From Alphaproteobacteria bacterium (GTDB taxonomy: Bacteria; Pseudomonadota; Alphaproteobacteria; Puniceispirillales; Puniceispirillaceae), in the NCBI GenBank assembly GCA_016780765.1, contig JADHLH010000018.1, forward strand, positions 1 to 33,507: a stretch of DNA of 33,507 nt, in the 5' to 3' direction. Below the pieces are notes generated by a model. That model did not search any database. It had not been told where the DNA came from and worked only from the letters and a program-made list of their open reading frames with translations. A program made the position numbers and the translations under genes. Below are positions 15,109 through 21,963 of the stretch, piece after piece. Each line of letters opens with the position of its first letter. Positions within the stretch are counted from its first letter, which is position 1.

Positions 15109-15873
15109 TCAGGCCGCTTCTGCCAGCTTTTCCTGAACCTTTGGCGGCAGGTTCGACAGCATCTTGTCCTGAATGTTACGTGGTGATTCACCGCGGGCTA
15201 TGTTTCGCAGTCCGTCGACAACCATTTCGCGATAGACAACTTCGTATTCTGTGTAGCCTTCAAGCTTGTTTTGCATTGGGGTAAAAATCACGTTGGCTAT
15301 GAACGCGCCATAAAGTGTAGTCAAAAGAGCTGTCGCCATTGCTGGTCCAATGGCTTTCGGATCAGCCATGTTACCAAGCATAGCCACTAGGCCGATCAGC
15401 GTGCCGATCATCCCCATAGCGGGCGCCAGATCGACCCATGCCTTCAGTACCTGGTGATTGGCTTGATGGCGGGACTTCATGGCCTTGATTTCCTGGCTTA
15501 GCTGGACGGTGAGTTTACCTTCATCGGCACCATCCACCAGCAGCTGCAAACCCTTTTCAAAAAATTTGTCTGGTACTTCTTGGCCTTCGAGGGCCATCAT
15601 ACCGTCTTTTCGCGCGATGCCGGCAAGATCGACCATACGTTCGATCATATCTTCCTGTTTTTTTACGGGTGGTAGGAAGGCCTTGGCCATTACACCAAAG
15701 CTGGCAAGAAATCGGGGTAGCGGTGTGGAATACATCACTCCAAAAAAGGTGCCGCCCACGACGATAAGCGTCGAGGCCGTATGAAGATATGGGCCAAGGC
15801 CGCCATTTGAGATCATCGCACCGACAATCATGCCGACAGCTCCGATCATGCCAATAAGCGATGCAATATCCAT
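15109..15873 (-). CDS. motA: MotA/PomA-like flagellar stator protein
   Basis: Stator A subunit, forming the ion channel with MotB and pushing on FliG. The 254-residue length equals that of PomA. Four hydrophobic segments are present: residues about 4-22, 32-50, 148-167 and 180-200. Signatures are STLIVVGGTFF, the cytoplasmic RKDGMMALE region, and the channel helices DLAPAMGMIGTLIGLVAML and DPKAIGPAMATALLTTLYGA, near-identical to the PomA pattern. ATG 15873 lies about 30 bp downstream of the transcription start predicted from a sigma-54 promoter at 15915-15930. Transcribed leftward with motB. Confidence 0.96.
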   Translation of the reverse strand: MDIASLIGMIGAVGMIVGAMISNGGLGPYLHTASTLIVVGGTFFGVMYSTPLPRFLASFGVMAKAFLPPVKKQEDMIERMVDLAGIARKDGMMALEGQEVPDKFFEKGLQLLVDGADEGKLTVQLSQEIKAMKSRHQANHQVLKAWVDLAPAMGMIGTLIGLVAMLGNMADPKAIGPAMATALLTTLYGAFIANVIFTPMQNKLEGYTEYEVVYREMVVDGLRNIARGESPRNIQDKMLSNLPPKVQEKLAEAA

Positions 15874-15914
15874 TGCTAGTAAACCCTTTCGATAACGCGT
15901 CTGGTCAGTTGGTT

Positions 15915-15930
15915 AGCAAGTTCCGTACCA
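15915..15930 (-). promoter_or_regulatory. Sigma-54 promoter before motA
   Basis: Read on the minus strand, TGGTAC-GGAAC-TTGCT has GG-N10-GC spacing and only one deviation from TGGCAC-N5-TTGCW. The predicted start is near 15904, 31 bp upstream of the motA ATG. The rest of the 15874-16133 gap holds an AT-rich stretch (15955-15975) and a hexamer repeat. Confidence 0.75.
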
Positions 15931-16061
15931 AAGTTGCGAATCTGATAATGGATACGTTTTTTATTTATTAATGCTAAACTACCAGAATGACGCGCCGTTG
16001 GCGATATTGTTGGTGGATGTTGTGCAGTGGCAAATCGTCATTGGAATGGTTGGTGCAAGTA

Positions 16062-16097
16062 CCAATGCCAATGCCAGTGTCAGTATCAGTATCAGAG
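16062..16097 (+). repeat. Degenerate hexamer array upstream of DUF1566 gene
   Basis: Six 6-bp units run head to tail: CCAATG twice, CCAGTG, TCAGTA twice, TCAGAG. A small hairpin GAGTG-CCGA-CACTC overlaps its end (16095-16108). The function is unknown; it lies in the untranslated leader or promoter of the gene at 16134. Confidence 0.6.
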
Positions 16098-16133
16098 TGC
16101 CGACACTCAGATGAGGGGCAAGGAGAGCGAACC

Positions 16134-16625
16134 ATGATGCGTAGCCGCGCAAACATTGCCGTAATGCTGGTTGTGGTGGTGTCGTTGTTCGGTATCACAT
16201 CGCCGGTTCAGGCGGCCAATTACATGGCGCGGGACCATCTTGTCGTTGATCTGAGACATGGCATTGACTGGCTTCGCTGTTCGGTAGGTCAGGTTTGGAA
16301 CGGGACCGAGTGTAAAGGCGATATCGTGCGGTTGAATCACGAGGATATCGACATCGCTGTCAAGCAGGCGGGCGAACAGCTGGGTGGCACCTGGCGTCTG
16401 CCAAATCTTGAGGAACTTGAAGATCTGTTGTGCAAGAGCTGCAAGCGGCCTCTTATCGATCCGGAGATGTTTCCCGGCACAGAATCCGAACCCTACTGGA
16501 CTGGCGAGCAGAATGGCCTGTCAACGCGCCATTACTTCTCTGTCAATTTCTTCAATGGCTGGGTTTATGGTCGATTTCTTCCGACGCAGCCGCTTGCGGT
16601 GCGTCTGGTTCGTGATCGTCGCTGA
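16134..16625 (+). CDS. Secreted DUF1566 (Lcl-type) domain protein
   Basis: The 163-residue product starts with a signal peptide (MMRSRAN, hydrophobic VMLVVVVSLFGI, cleavage after PVQAA near residue 28). The rest matches the DUF1566/Lcl C-terminal type fold, with GTWRLPNLEELEDLL, then IDPEMFPGTESEPYWTGEQN, a FSVNFFNGWV strand and a LAVRLVRD end. Four cysteines (LRC, TEC, LLC, SCK) could form two disulphides. Its activity is unknown; members of this fold often bind or decorate surface structures. The frame extends back to 15987, but AAGGAG 8-9 nt before ATG 16134 and the signal peptide fix the start. The 3' end overlaps a convergent small gene. Confidence 0.8.
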   Translation: MMRSRANIAVMLVVVVSLFGITSPVQAANYMARDHLVVDLRHGIDWLRCSVGQVWNGTECKGDIVRLNHEDIDIAVKQAGEQLGGTWRLPNLEELEDLLCKSCKRPLIDPEMFPGTESEPYWTGEQNGLSTRHYFSVNFFNGWVYGRFLPTQPLAVRLVRDRR

Positions 16626-16866
16626 GCGTGGTGGATGACGTCTGCAATTTCCACGCGATCACCTTGATGATGAATCCGACCAAGCCTGCGAAACAGATGG
16701 CAAGGGCTGCACGCATTGGTGTGACCATCTGCAGGTAATGGCGCTGTTCATCGGCAACAATGGCAAAGACCGTTGCACACACAGCACCAATGACAAAAAT
16801 CCGTACCACCTGGCATTGCCGGCAGACTGATCCGCGTTGTGGCCGTTGCCTGTAAGTTGAAATCAT
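16552..16866 (-). CDS. Small two-helix membrane protein
   Basis: Unrecognised. From ATG 16866 the protein is 104 residues: a basic N-terminus with a CRQC pair, two hydrophobic helices (about 22-37, IFVIGAVCATVFAIVA, and 50-68, ALAICFAGLVGFIIKVIAW) and an acidic, His-containing tail. AGGGA lies 8 nt upstream of 16866; ATG 16872 would give too short a spacing. Its last 74 bp overlap the end of the DUF1566 gene on the other strand, so the C-terminal tail could be an artefact of antisense coding. The membrane part lies outside the overlap, which supports a real gene. Confidence 0.55.
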   Translation of the reverse strand: MISTYRQRPQRGSVCRQCQVVRIFVIGAVCATVFAIVADEQRHYLQMVTPMRAALAICFAGLVGFIIKVIAWKLQTSSTTLSDDHEPDAPQAAASEEIDHKPSH

Positions 16867-16872
16867 GATCAT

Positions 16873-17338
16873 CGTCCCTGCATTCGCGTCAAAGCATATA
16901 TAATGTAGCGGGTGGGATGCAACAGGTCCAATACACAGAATGCAATTGGACGGCTTGTTACTGTAGACACTTTGCCGCGCTTCATGGCGCTTGTTACATC
17001 ATCGTCAAGCCGGGTGAACGTCACACCAGATATCTGCGCCGGAAAATATCAGCCGTAATGTTGGCCATATCCCCGGGCCATATCTCTGGGCCAAAACATC
17101 TGCACCCAAATCGACGACACCTATTCAAAACACGTGCCAAATCGGTGTGTCGCGGCGCAGATTTCTTGACTATTTCTTGACGCACCAAAACCTGTGCCTG
17201 TTCGTGAGAACGTTAAGATATTGTTAATGATTATTAATTTTGTCTGAATTCTGACAGAGACCTCCGTCAAATTAATTTTTTGATTACCCCAATTTTGTTC
17301 CTCATCCTGTTTTCAGATCTTACCAACAGGAGGACGCC
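16873..17338. other. rpoN upstream intergenic region
   Basis: This 466-bp stretch has no convincing gene; an 87-codon frame in it has no ribosome site or family features. It holds a repeated GGGCCATATC-type sequence flanked by TTGGCC and GGCCAA (about 17064-17094), two copies of TTTCTTGAC (about 17160-17180) and an AT-rich block (17213-17300) that probably includes the rpoN promoter. I could not assign -35/-10 boxes confidently. No -24/-12 element was seen. Confidence 0.5.
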
Positions 17339-18868
17339 ATGCAGTTAATGCCTTCGCTTCAAGTCAAGCAGAAACAGTCGCTTGTCATGACTCCCCAGTT
17401 GCAGCAAGCCATCAAGCTGCTGCAGATGACCAACCTGGATATTGCCGCCTTTCTTCAGGAACAGGCGCTGGAAAATCCGTTCATCGAATTCGACGGTGGT
17501 GAAGATGCCCCGGCATTATCGGACACGGCATCATCGGACACGGCATCATCGGACTTGCCTGCAGCAGAGGCGGATGCGCCGCTTGCCACGACAGCTGATG
17601 ACACCACGCTCGACCGTGACATGTCTGAGGGCGCGGCGATCGCCGATGATCCGACAGCCCATGCCGATGTCGAGAACAGATATGAATCTGCGTCGCTGGA
17701 TTATGGCAGAGAGCAGCGCGGTACACCGGCTGATACAGACTGGGATGCGCTTGCCAACCTTGCTGAAACCGGTCCTGAAAGCCTGGTCGAATTCGTGCTG
17801 CGCCAGATTGATCTGACTATTTTTGAAGCGCGTGACCGTGTTGTTGCCTATGCGCTTGCCGAAGCGCTGGAGCCGAGTGGCTGGCTTGGTCGCCCGCTTC
17901 AGGATATCGCCGATGTGTGTGGGTGTGATGTGGCTGAGGTCGAACGTGTTCTGGAAACTGTGCAGCGGCTGGAACCGGAAGGGGTGTTTGCCCGCGATCT
18001 GGCCGAGTGTCTGCGTATTCAGGCACGGGAGCGTGATATTCTTGATCCGGTGATGATCGTCGTTCTGGATAACCTTGATGTTCTGGCGAATGGAGATCTG
18101 CAACAGCTGGCCCGCCGGGCAAGCGCCGAGACTGAAGACATTGCTGCTGCCCTGAGGCTGATCCGCGAGATGAACCCGAAGCCGGGCGAGGCCTATGAAG
18201 CTGCCCCGCTGCGCGTTCATGCCCCTGATGTGGTTGTCAGCGCCGGTCCGGATGGCTGGATTGTTGATCTGAACCGCTCAACACTGCCCTCGCTGACGAT
18301 CAACGAGACTTATGCTGCTGCTGTCACGAACGGCCGCCGTAACAAGGCGGGTGAGGCTGCCAGTCAGTTTGCTGCTGACTCGCTTGGCTCGGCCCGCTGG
18401 CTGCGGCGTGCGCTTGACCAGCGCAACAGCACCACGCTGAAAATTGCTGGTGAAGTTGTGCGCAGGCAGGCCGACTTTCTGAATGAAGGGCTGTCGGCAT
18501 TGAAGCCGCTGGCACTCAAGGATGTCGCTGAGGCGGTTGGCATGCATGAAAGCACTGTCAGCCGGGTAACCAGCGGCTTGCTGCTGTCGACCCCAAAAGG
18601 CTGTTTCCCGCTGAAGTCATTGTTCAGCGTGTCACTTGCCACCGATGAAGGTGACAGCAAGGCCGCCGCCGCAGTGCGTAACATGATTGAGGCGATTGTT
18701 GCTGCTGAGCCCGCTGGCAAGCCTTACAGCGATGATGCGATTGCCAGCATGGTTTCCGACAAGGGTGTCAAGCTTGCCCGCCGGACCGTGGCCAAATATC
18801 GCGATATGCTGAAAATTCCATCCTCCTCCGAACGCCGCCGTCGTGCGCGTCTGGAGATGGCTGTCTGA
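17339..18868 (+). CDS. rpoN: RpoN, RNA polymerase sigma-54 factor
   Basis: Sigma-54 directs RNA polymerase to -24/-12 promoters and needs an AAA+ activator. The 509-residue protein starts with the classic region I (LQVKQKQSLVMTPQLQQAIKLLQM, ending ALENPFIE). An acidic region II follows, holding a 15-bp repeat, then the core-binding domain and a helix-turn-helix (LKDVAEAVGMHESTVSRVTSG). The RpoN box ARRTVAKYR is at about 480-488. AGGAGG precedes ATG 17339. An intrinsic terminator follows 28 bp after the stop, so it is probably a single-gene unit. Sigma-54 promoters at fliK, fliO and motA make it a likely flagellar regulator here. No activator gene is in the window. Confidence 0.98.
   Translation: MQLMPSLQVKQKQSLVMTPQLQQAIKLLQMTNLDIAAFLQEQALENPFIEFDGGEDAPALSDTASSDTASSDLPAAEADAPLATTADDTTLDRDMSEGAAIADDPTAHADVENRYESASLDYGREQRGTPADTDWDALANLAETGPESLVEFVLRQIDLTIFEARDRVVAYALAEALEPSGWLGRPLQDIADVCGCDVAEVERVLETVQRLEPEGVFARDLAECLRIQARERDILDPVMIVVLDNLDVLANGDLQQLARRASAETEDIAAALRLIREMNPKPGEAYEAAPLRVHAPDVVVSAGPDGWIVDLNRSTLPSLTINETYAAAVTNGRRNKAGEAASQFAADSLGSARWLRRALDQRNSTTLKIAGEVVRRQADFLNEGLSALKPLALKDVAEAVGMHESTVSRVTSGLLLSTPKGCFPLKSLFSVSLATDEGDSKAAAAVRNMIEAIVAAEPAGKPYSDDAIASMVSDKGVKLARRTVAKYRDMLKIPSSSERRRRARLEMAV
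17511..17555 (+). repeat. 15-bp tandem repeat, 3 units, inside rpoN
   Basis: Three in-frame 15-bp units CGGCATCATCGGACA (first has TTATC, last ends ACT) encode ASSDT-type residues in the acidic region II of sigma-54, a part known to vary in length. Confidence 0.9.
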
Positions 18869-18895
18869 AGATTGTGTTTCTCCCTCCAACCTTAT

Positions 18896-18924
18896 GGCCT
18901 GCCTTGTGCAGGTCATTTTTTTTG
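18896..18924 (+). terminator. Intrinsic terminator of rpoN
   Basis: GGCCTGC-CTTGT-GCAGGTC forms a 7-bp stem (one G-U pair) with a 5-nt loop, followed by A and at least eight T residues. It begins 28 bp after the rpoN stop codon. Confidence 0.9.
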
Positions 18925-18998
18925 CGTTTTTATTGGTTGGCAATCTGGAAAAGGGTGCGGGCAGGCAGCAACGGCCAGATCCGGATGAGGACATGTCT

Positions 18999-19079
18999 CT
19001 CCCTGGTACGGTTCTGATCAGAACAGTACCGGGAGGACCAGCTCAGGATGTGGGCCGGTTTCGGCCCGTCTGATCAGAC
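18999..19079. repeat. Cluster of palindromes between rpoN and the CNB operon
   Basis: Three inverted repeats lie between convergent genes. One is a long imperfect dyad at 18999-19035 (CTCCC-GGTAC-GTTCT-GATC and its mirror, with one mismatch and one bulge). The second is a hairpin GGGCCG-GTTT-CGGCCC (19052-19067). The third is a perfect GTCTGATCAGAC palindrome (19068-19079) overlapping the stop codon of the small gene. TCTGATCAGA occurs at the centres of the first and third. None has a T-run, so they may act as factor binding sites or as a leftward transcription end. Confidence 0.6.
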
Positions 19080-19271
19080 GGCTGATTGCAGGAAGGCGCT
19101 GATCGGCACAGTTTCGGTGCGAACAGGCTTGTCCACCTCGTCGAAATGCACGATCTGGATACAGGCCATGCCGCTTGGCTGACCGGCGTCAGTCTCATCA
19201 TCGGCAAACGCGTTGAAACCCATGGCATCATCAAAATAAGTCGGCTCGATTGTGTTGTATTCTTCCTGCAT
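19074..19271 (-). CDS. Small acidic protein, last gene of channel/CNB operon
   Basis: Unrecognised 65-residue acidic soluble protein (EEYNTIEPTYFDDAMGF near the start, a beta-like CIQIVHFDEVDKPV stretch later). A strong AGGAGG (plus-strand 19277-19282) sits 5 nt before ATG 19271; a GTG at 19286 overlaps this ribosome site and is unlikely to be the start. It lies 39 bp after the second CNB-fold gene, so it is probably cotranscribed. Function unknown. Confidence 0.65.
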   Translation of the reverse strand: MQEEYNTIEPTYFDDAMGFNAFADDETDAGQPSGMACIQIVHFDEVDKPVRTETVPISAFLQSAV

Positions 19272-19310
19272 GACATCCTCCTGCACTAAATGCAGTGATA
19301 TGTGCAGGAT

Positions 19311-19679
19311 TCATGCCATCGCTGCGATATGCCGCAGAAAGTCACTATGCGTGGCAGGCATGTCTTCAAGCGACTGGAACAGCCGCGTTGCGCAGAAGGG
19401 CTGGACGATTGCCGGGCCATCTGCAATGGCGGTCATCGACCAGTTGCCGCCGGCAAGAACCTCGGGAATGCCAAGCAGATCACCCGATGTGAATGACGCC
19501 TTGATGCGCCAGCCTGATGTTTCGAGGATGCTGATACAGCCAGTGCGCACCAGATAGAAGCGCTGAGCCTCGCGTCCTGCCTGAAACAGCACCTCGCCAT
19601 GGAACAGCCTGAGAATAGGCAGTTTTGCTGGCAATTTTGCGGGGGTATATAATGGCGGTTGCGAGAGGGAATGTGTCAT
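19311..19679 (-). CDS. Stand-alone cyclic-nucleotide-binding-fold protein (second)
   Basis: The 122-residue protein consists of one CNB-type beta-roll: LRLFHGEVLFQAGREAQRFYLVRTGCISIL, then SFTSGDLLGIPEVLAGGNWSMTAIADGPAIVQPF. The pattern of G-x-x-L-F-x-x-G, Y-x-V-x-x-G and S-G-D-x-x-G is typical. The phosphate-binding cassette (GE...R-x-A) is not intact, since I see IPEVLAGGNWSMTA instead, so cAMP binding is doubtful. There is no helix-turn-helix. Its ATG directly follows the TAA of the first CNB gene, indicating coupled translation. Confidence 0.75.
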   Translation of the reverse strand: MTHSLSQPPLYTPAKLPAKLPILRLFHGEVLFQAGREAQRFYLVRTGCISILETSGWRIKASFTSGDLLGIPEVLAGGNWSMTAIADGPAIVQPFCATRLFQSLEDMPATHSDFLRHIAAMA

Positions 19680-20054
19680 TTATCTGCTGGCCCCGGCAGC
19701 CGGCCTCTGCAGCCGGCGCTGTGTAACATCTGCTGCAATCGAACGTGACAAGGGCCACACCATGGCCCCGCCGGCTGTCAGCGACTGTTTCAGCAGGTCT
19801 TGTGGCAGCAGGATGATTTGGCAATCAGTCTTGGCCTGCACGCCAGTGGCGTAATGCGTCAACGCCAGCGCTTCGCATAGCAACATCACGTCGCCTGCCA
19901 CACATGCCCTGCCATCACCGGTGATGGCATTGCCGCTCTCAAGCACATACAGAATGTCGGTCAGCTCTCCTGCTGGAATGACAGCATCCCCGGCGGCCAC
20001 AATGCGGCGTGGCTGGTCGTCCCAGCTGATCAGCGTTGAAAGCGATTGATGCAT
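19680..20054 (-). CDS. Stand-alone cyclic-nucleotide-binding-fold protein (first)
   Basis: The 124-residue protein is again a lone CNB-like roll: RRIVAAGDAVIPAGELTDIL, YVLESGNAITG, CVAGDVMLLCEALALTHYAT and CQIILLPQDLL. The phosphate-binding cassette residues are not conserved and there is no DNA-binding domain, so it probably does not act like Crp. The start is the third of three ATG codons (20054), giving AGGAG at 6 nt. It lies 74 bp downstream of the potassium channel gene and directly abuts the second CNB gene. Confidence 0.75.
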   Translation of the reverse strand: MHQSLSTLISWDDQPRRIVAAGDAVIPAGELTDILYVLESGNAITGDGRACVAGDVMLLCEALALTHYATGVQAKTDCQIILLPQDLLKQSLTAGGAMVWPLSRSIAADVTQRRLQRPAAGASR

Positions 20055-20128
20055 CATCATCTCCTGGTAACGGAGACGACACATCACAGAAAATGTTAGG
20101 GGTTTGCTGCAATCAAACACGCGCAGCG

Positions 20129-21037
20129 TCAGTCATTCGCATGTCTGTCACGCAGCAGCGCGATAACAGCCTTGGCGTGATCATCGGACATGCCAAGTTC
20201 TTTCTGCATCTGGGAAATCTGATGCATTTCCTCTTCAGAAATTACCCCGTCACTGAGCGCAGCCACAATCTCGGCCTCAAACATGTCATGACGGCGGGAA
20301 ATCTGGTTGGAAAACGCTGTGGCTACAATACCAGTCAGCAGTGCCACAACACAGACCCCCATGATGGCTGTCAGCGCGCCAACAAGCTTGCCAACAGGTG
20401 TCAGCGGAGAGACGTCGCCATATCCAACGGTGGTCAGCGTGATCAGTGACCACCACATGGTCGTCGGAATGGAGGCGAAGTTTTCGGGCTGCGCTTCATG
20501 TTCGACAACATACATCAGCGAACTGGAAACAAACAGCGCGATGAAGAACAGATAGAGCGCAGCACCGAACGCGTTCTTTTCAGACTTGATGGCCGCGATC
20601 AAATCTTCCAGTGCGGTCGAATAATGCGAGATTTTGAGCAGGCGTACGAGGCGCAGGACACGCAGCCAGCGCAAATCCACCTCACCCAACAGAAGTGGCA
20701 GCAGGCTTGGCAGGATGGCAACAAGATCGATCAGCCCGGTAAAGCTGAAGATATAGCCGATACGCCGGCCAAATGAGCCTGAGAAGCGGCTGGATTCATT
20801 CGCTGCCGTGGCCCAGATCCGCAACAGATACTCGATGCCGAAAATGGTCACCGAGAAAATCTCGAAGACCAGAAAGTAGCCGCTATATTGCTCGCTGAGT
20901 GAATCGATGGATTCCAGCGACACGGCAAGCAGGTTGAGAAGGATCAGTGAGGACAGAAACCTGTCACAGATGCGGCTGGTCCGGTCTCCAGAATTCGACC
21001 GGCTGAGAATAGCCAACATACGCTGCTTCGAAATCAT
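20129..21037 (-). CDS. Voltage-gated-type potassium channel
   Basis: The 302-residue protein is a six-helix channel. S1-S3 span about residues 27-110. S4 is RWLRVLRLVR with Arg123, 126, 129 and 132 every third residue. The pore helix and selectivity filter TVGYGD are at about 203-208 (WWSLITLTTVGYGDVSPLTP), and S6 follows (MGVCVVALLTGIVATAF). A short soluble C-terminus (ISEEEMHQISQMQKELGMS) replaces the C-linker/CNB domain of related channels. Two separate CNB-fold proteins are encoded immediately downstream, which may serve that function. The ATG at 21037 is used; 21019 is an alternative. Confidence 0.93.
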   Translation of the reverse strand: MISKQRMLAILSRSNSGDRTSRICDRFLSSLILLNLLAVSLESIDSLSEQYSGYFLVFEIFSVTIFGIEYLLRIWATAANESSRFSGSFGRRIGYIFSFTGLIDLVAILPSLLPLLLGEVDLRWLRVLRLVRLLKISHYSTALEDLIAAIKSEKNAFGAALYLFFIALFVSSSLMYVVEHEAQPENFASIPTTMWWSLITLTTVGYGDVSPLTPVGKLVGALTAIMGVCVVALLTGIVATAFSNQISRRHDMFEAEIVAALSDGVISEEEMHQISQMQKELGMSDDHAKAVIALLRDRHAND

Positions 21038-21150
21038 CTCACCCGCCCCCGTCGATCAACAGCAATGATGCGGAATTGGCGGGAAGGCTGTCAACGGCCC
21101 AATGTTGCGGAAGGTTAAGCCAATGCAGCCAATGCAGAAACCTTCGCTGA

Positions 21151-21441
21151 TCAGCCCTTTGACAGGTCTTCAGCCATTTCGGCGGTATCGATGCAGCGTC
21201 CGGCAAATGACATGGTGGCGGCCCGGCCATGCAGATAATACATGCGCATCAGACCAAATCTGGCTGCCGCATAGGCAACGGATTCAGGGTCGCGGCGGAT
21301 GCCGGCCACCATATTGAGTAATGCCTCGACATTGTCGCGAATGGCCTCAAGGCGCTGAACTTCGTTCAGGGTCAGGCCCGTGTGATCTTCCAACGGACGA
21401 TTTTCGCGCATGGCGTTTGGTAGATAAATAATCTCACCCAT
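21151..21441 (-). CDS. Conserved-looking small protein downstream of lipoprotein
   Basis: Unrecognised 96-residue soluble, largely helical protein (LTLNEVQRLEAIRDNVEALL, then FGLMRMYYLHGRAATM). It starts one base after the stop of the lipoprotein gene, so it depends on that gene for translation. A weak ribosome site supports this coupling. A 113-bp gap with a 9-bp direct repeat (CCAATGCAG twice, 21119-21136) separates it from the channel gene. Confidence 0.7.
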   Translation of the reverse strand: MGEIIYLPNAMRENRPLEDHTGLTLNEVQRLEAIRDNVEALLNMVAGIRRDPESVAYAAARFGLMRMYYLHGRAATMSFAGRCIDTAEMAEDLSKG

Positions 21442-21442
21442 A

Positions 21443-21868
21443 TCAGACTTCGCTTTCTTCTGGGCAACGGATCATCTTTGCACGGAATCTGTGGGGAACA
21501 CGTGTATGCGCACTGTCAACTAGCCGCAGCGGTATCATCCGGTTTGCATTGATCCGCAACGCTGTGTTGCGCAAGACAATCAGTCCTTCATCAAAGCTGC
21601 CAACATGCATCATGCTGATGGTGGTGATCACGCGGCAGCCTTGCAGCTGGGCGGTGGTGCTGTCCATGAAGGCGATATCTTCGCTGCCTGCCAGCGGTTC
21701 GGGCGGCGGCGGCGGTGGTGTATCGACCTTGGGGGCTAGAACGGCACCGTCGGGAAGACGGTTCTCAAAATCGATGACATACATGTTGCACCCGGCAAGC
21801 AAAGCAAGCACGAGGCCGGCTGCCGGCATCATGACACTTTTCTTTCGGGAGTGGGTATTACCACGCAT
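21443..21868 (-). CDS. Putative outer-membrane lipoprotein
   Basis: From ATG 21868 (GAGG 6 nt upstream) the 141-residue protein has a lipoprotein signal: basic RKK, hydrophobic core and lipobox LLAGC with Cys27. A proline run (TPPPPPPEP) follows, then a small domain with two Cys (LQGCRVITTISMMHVGSFDE and the MIRCPEE end). The domain resembles short DUF4156-like lipoproteins in its G-C-x-x-I/V start, but I am unsure. The frame is open to 21919 but those residues lack signal features. It lies 95 bp after the M23 peptidase gene in the same direction. Confidence 0.75.
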   Translation of the reverse strand: MRGNTHSRKKSVMMPAAGLVLALLAGCNMYVIDFENRLPDGAVLAPKVDTPPPPPPEPLAGSEDIAFMDSTTAQLQGCRVITTISMMHVGSFDEGLIVLRNTALRINANRMIPLRLVDSAHTRVPHRFRAKMIRCPEESEV

Positions 21869-21963
21869 GGCCATCCTCATTGAATGAAGGGGGCGCCAAG
21901 TCGCTCCCTCTCGATACATAAACGACTGGCGGGAGGCGCATTTTAGAGGGGTGACGATGAAAA

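Noticed and set aside
16917-17180. 87-codon frame upstream of rpoN
   Set aside because: No ribosome site, odd Cys/His-rich composition and no recognisable motif; treated as intergenic.
18843-19073. 76-codon frame after rpoN
   Set aside because: Overlaps the rpoN end, passes through its terminator and the palindrome cluster; no coding signature.
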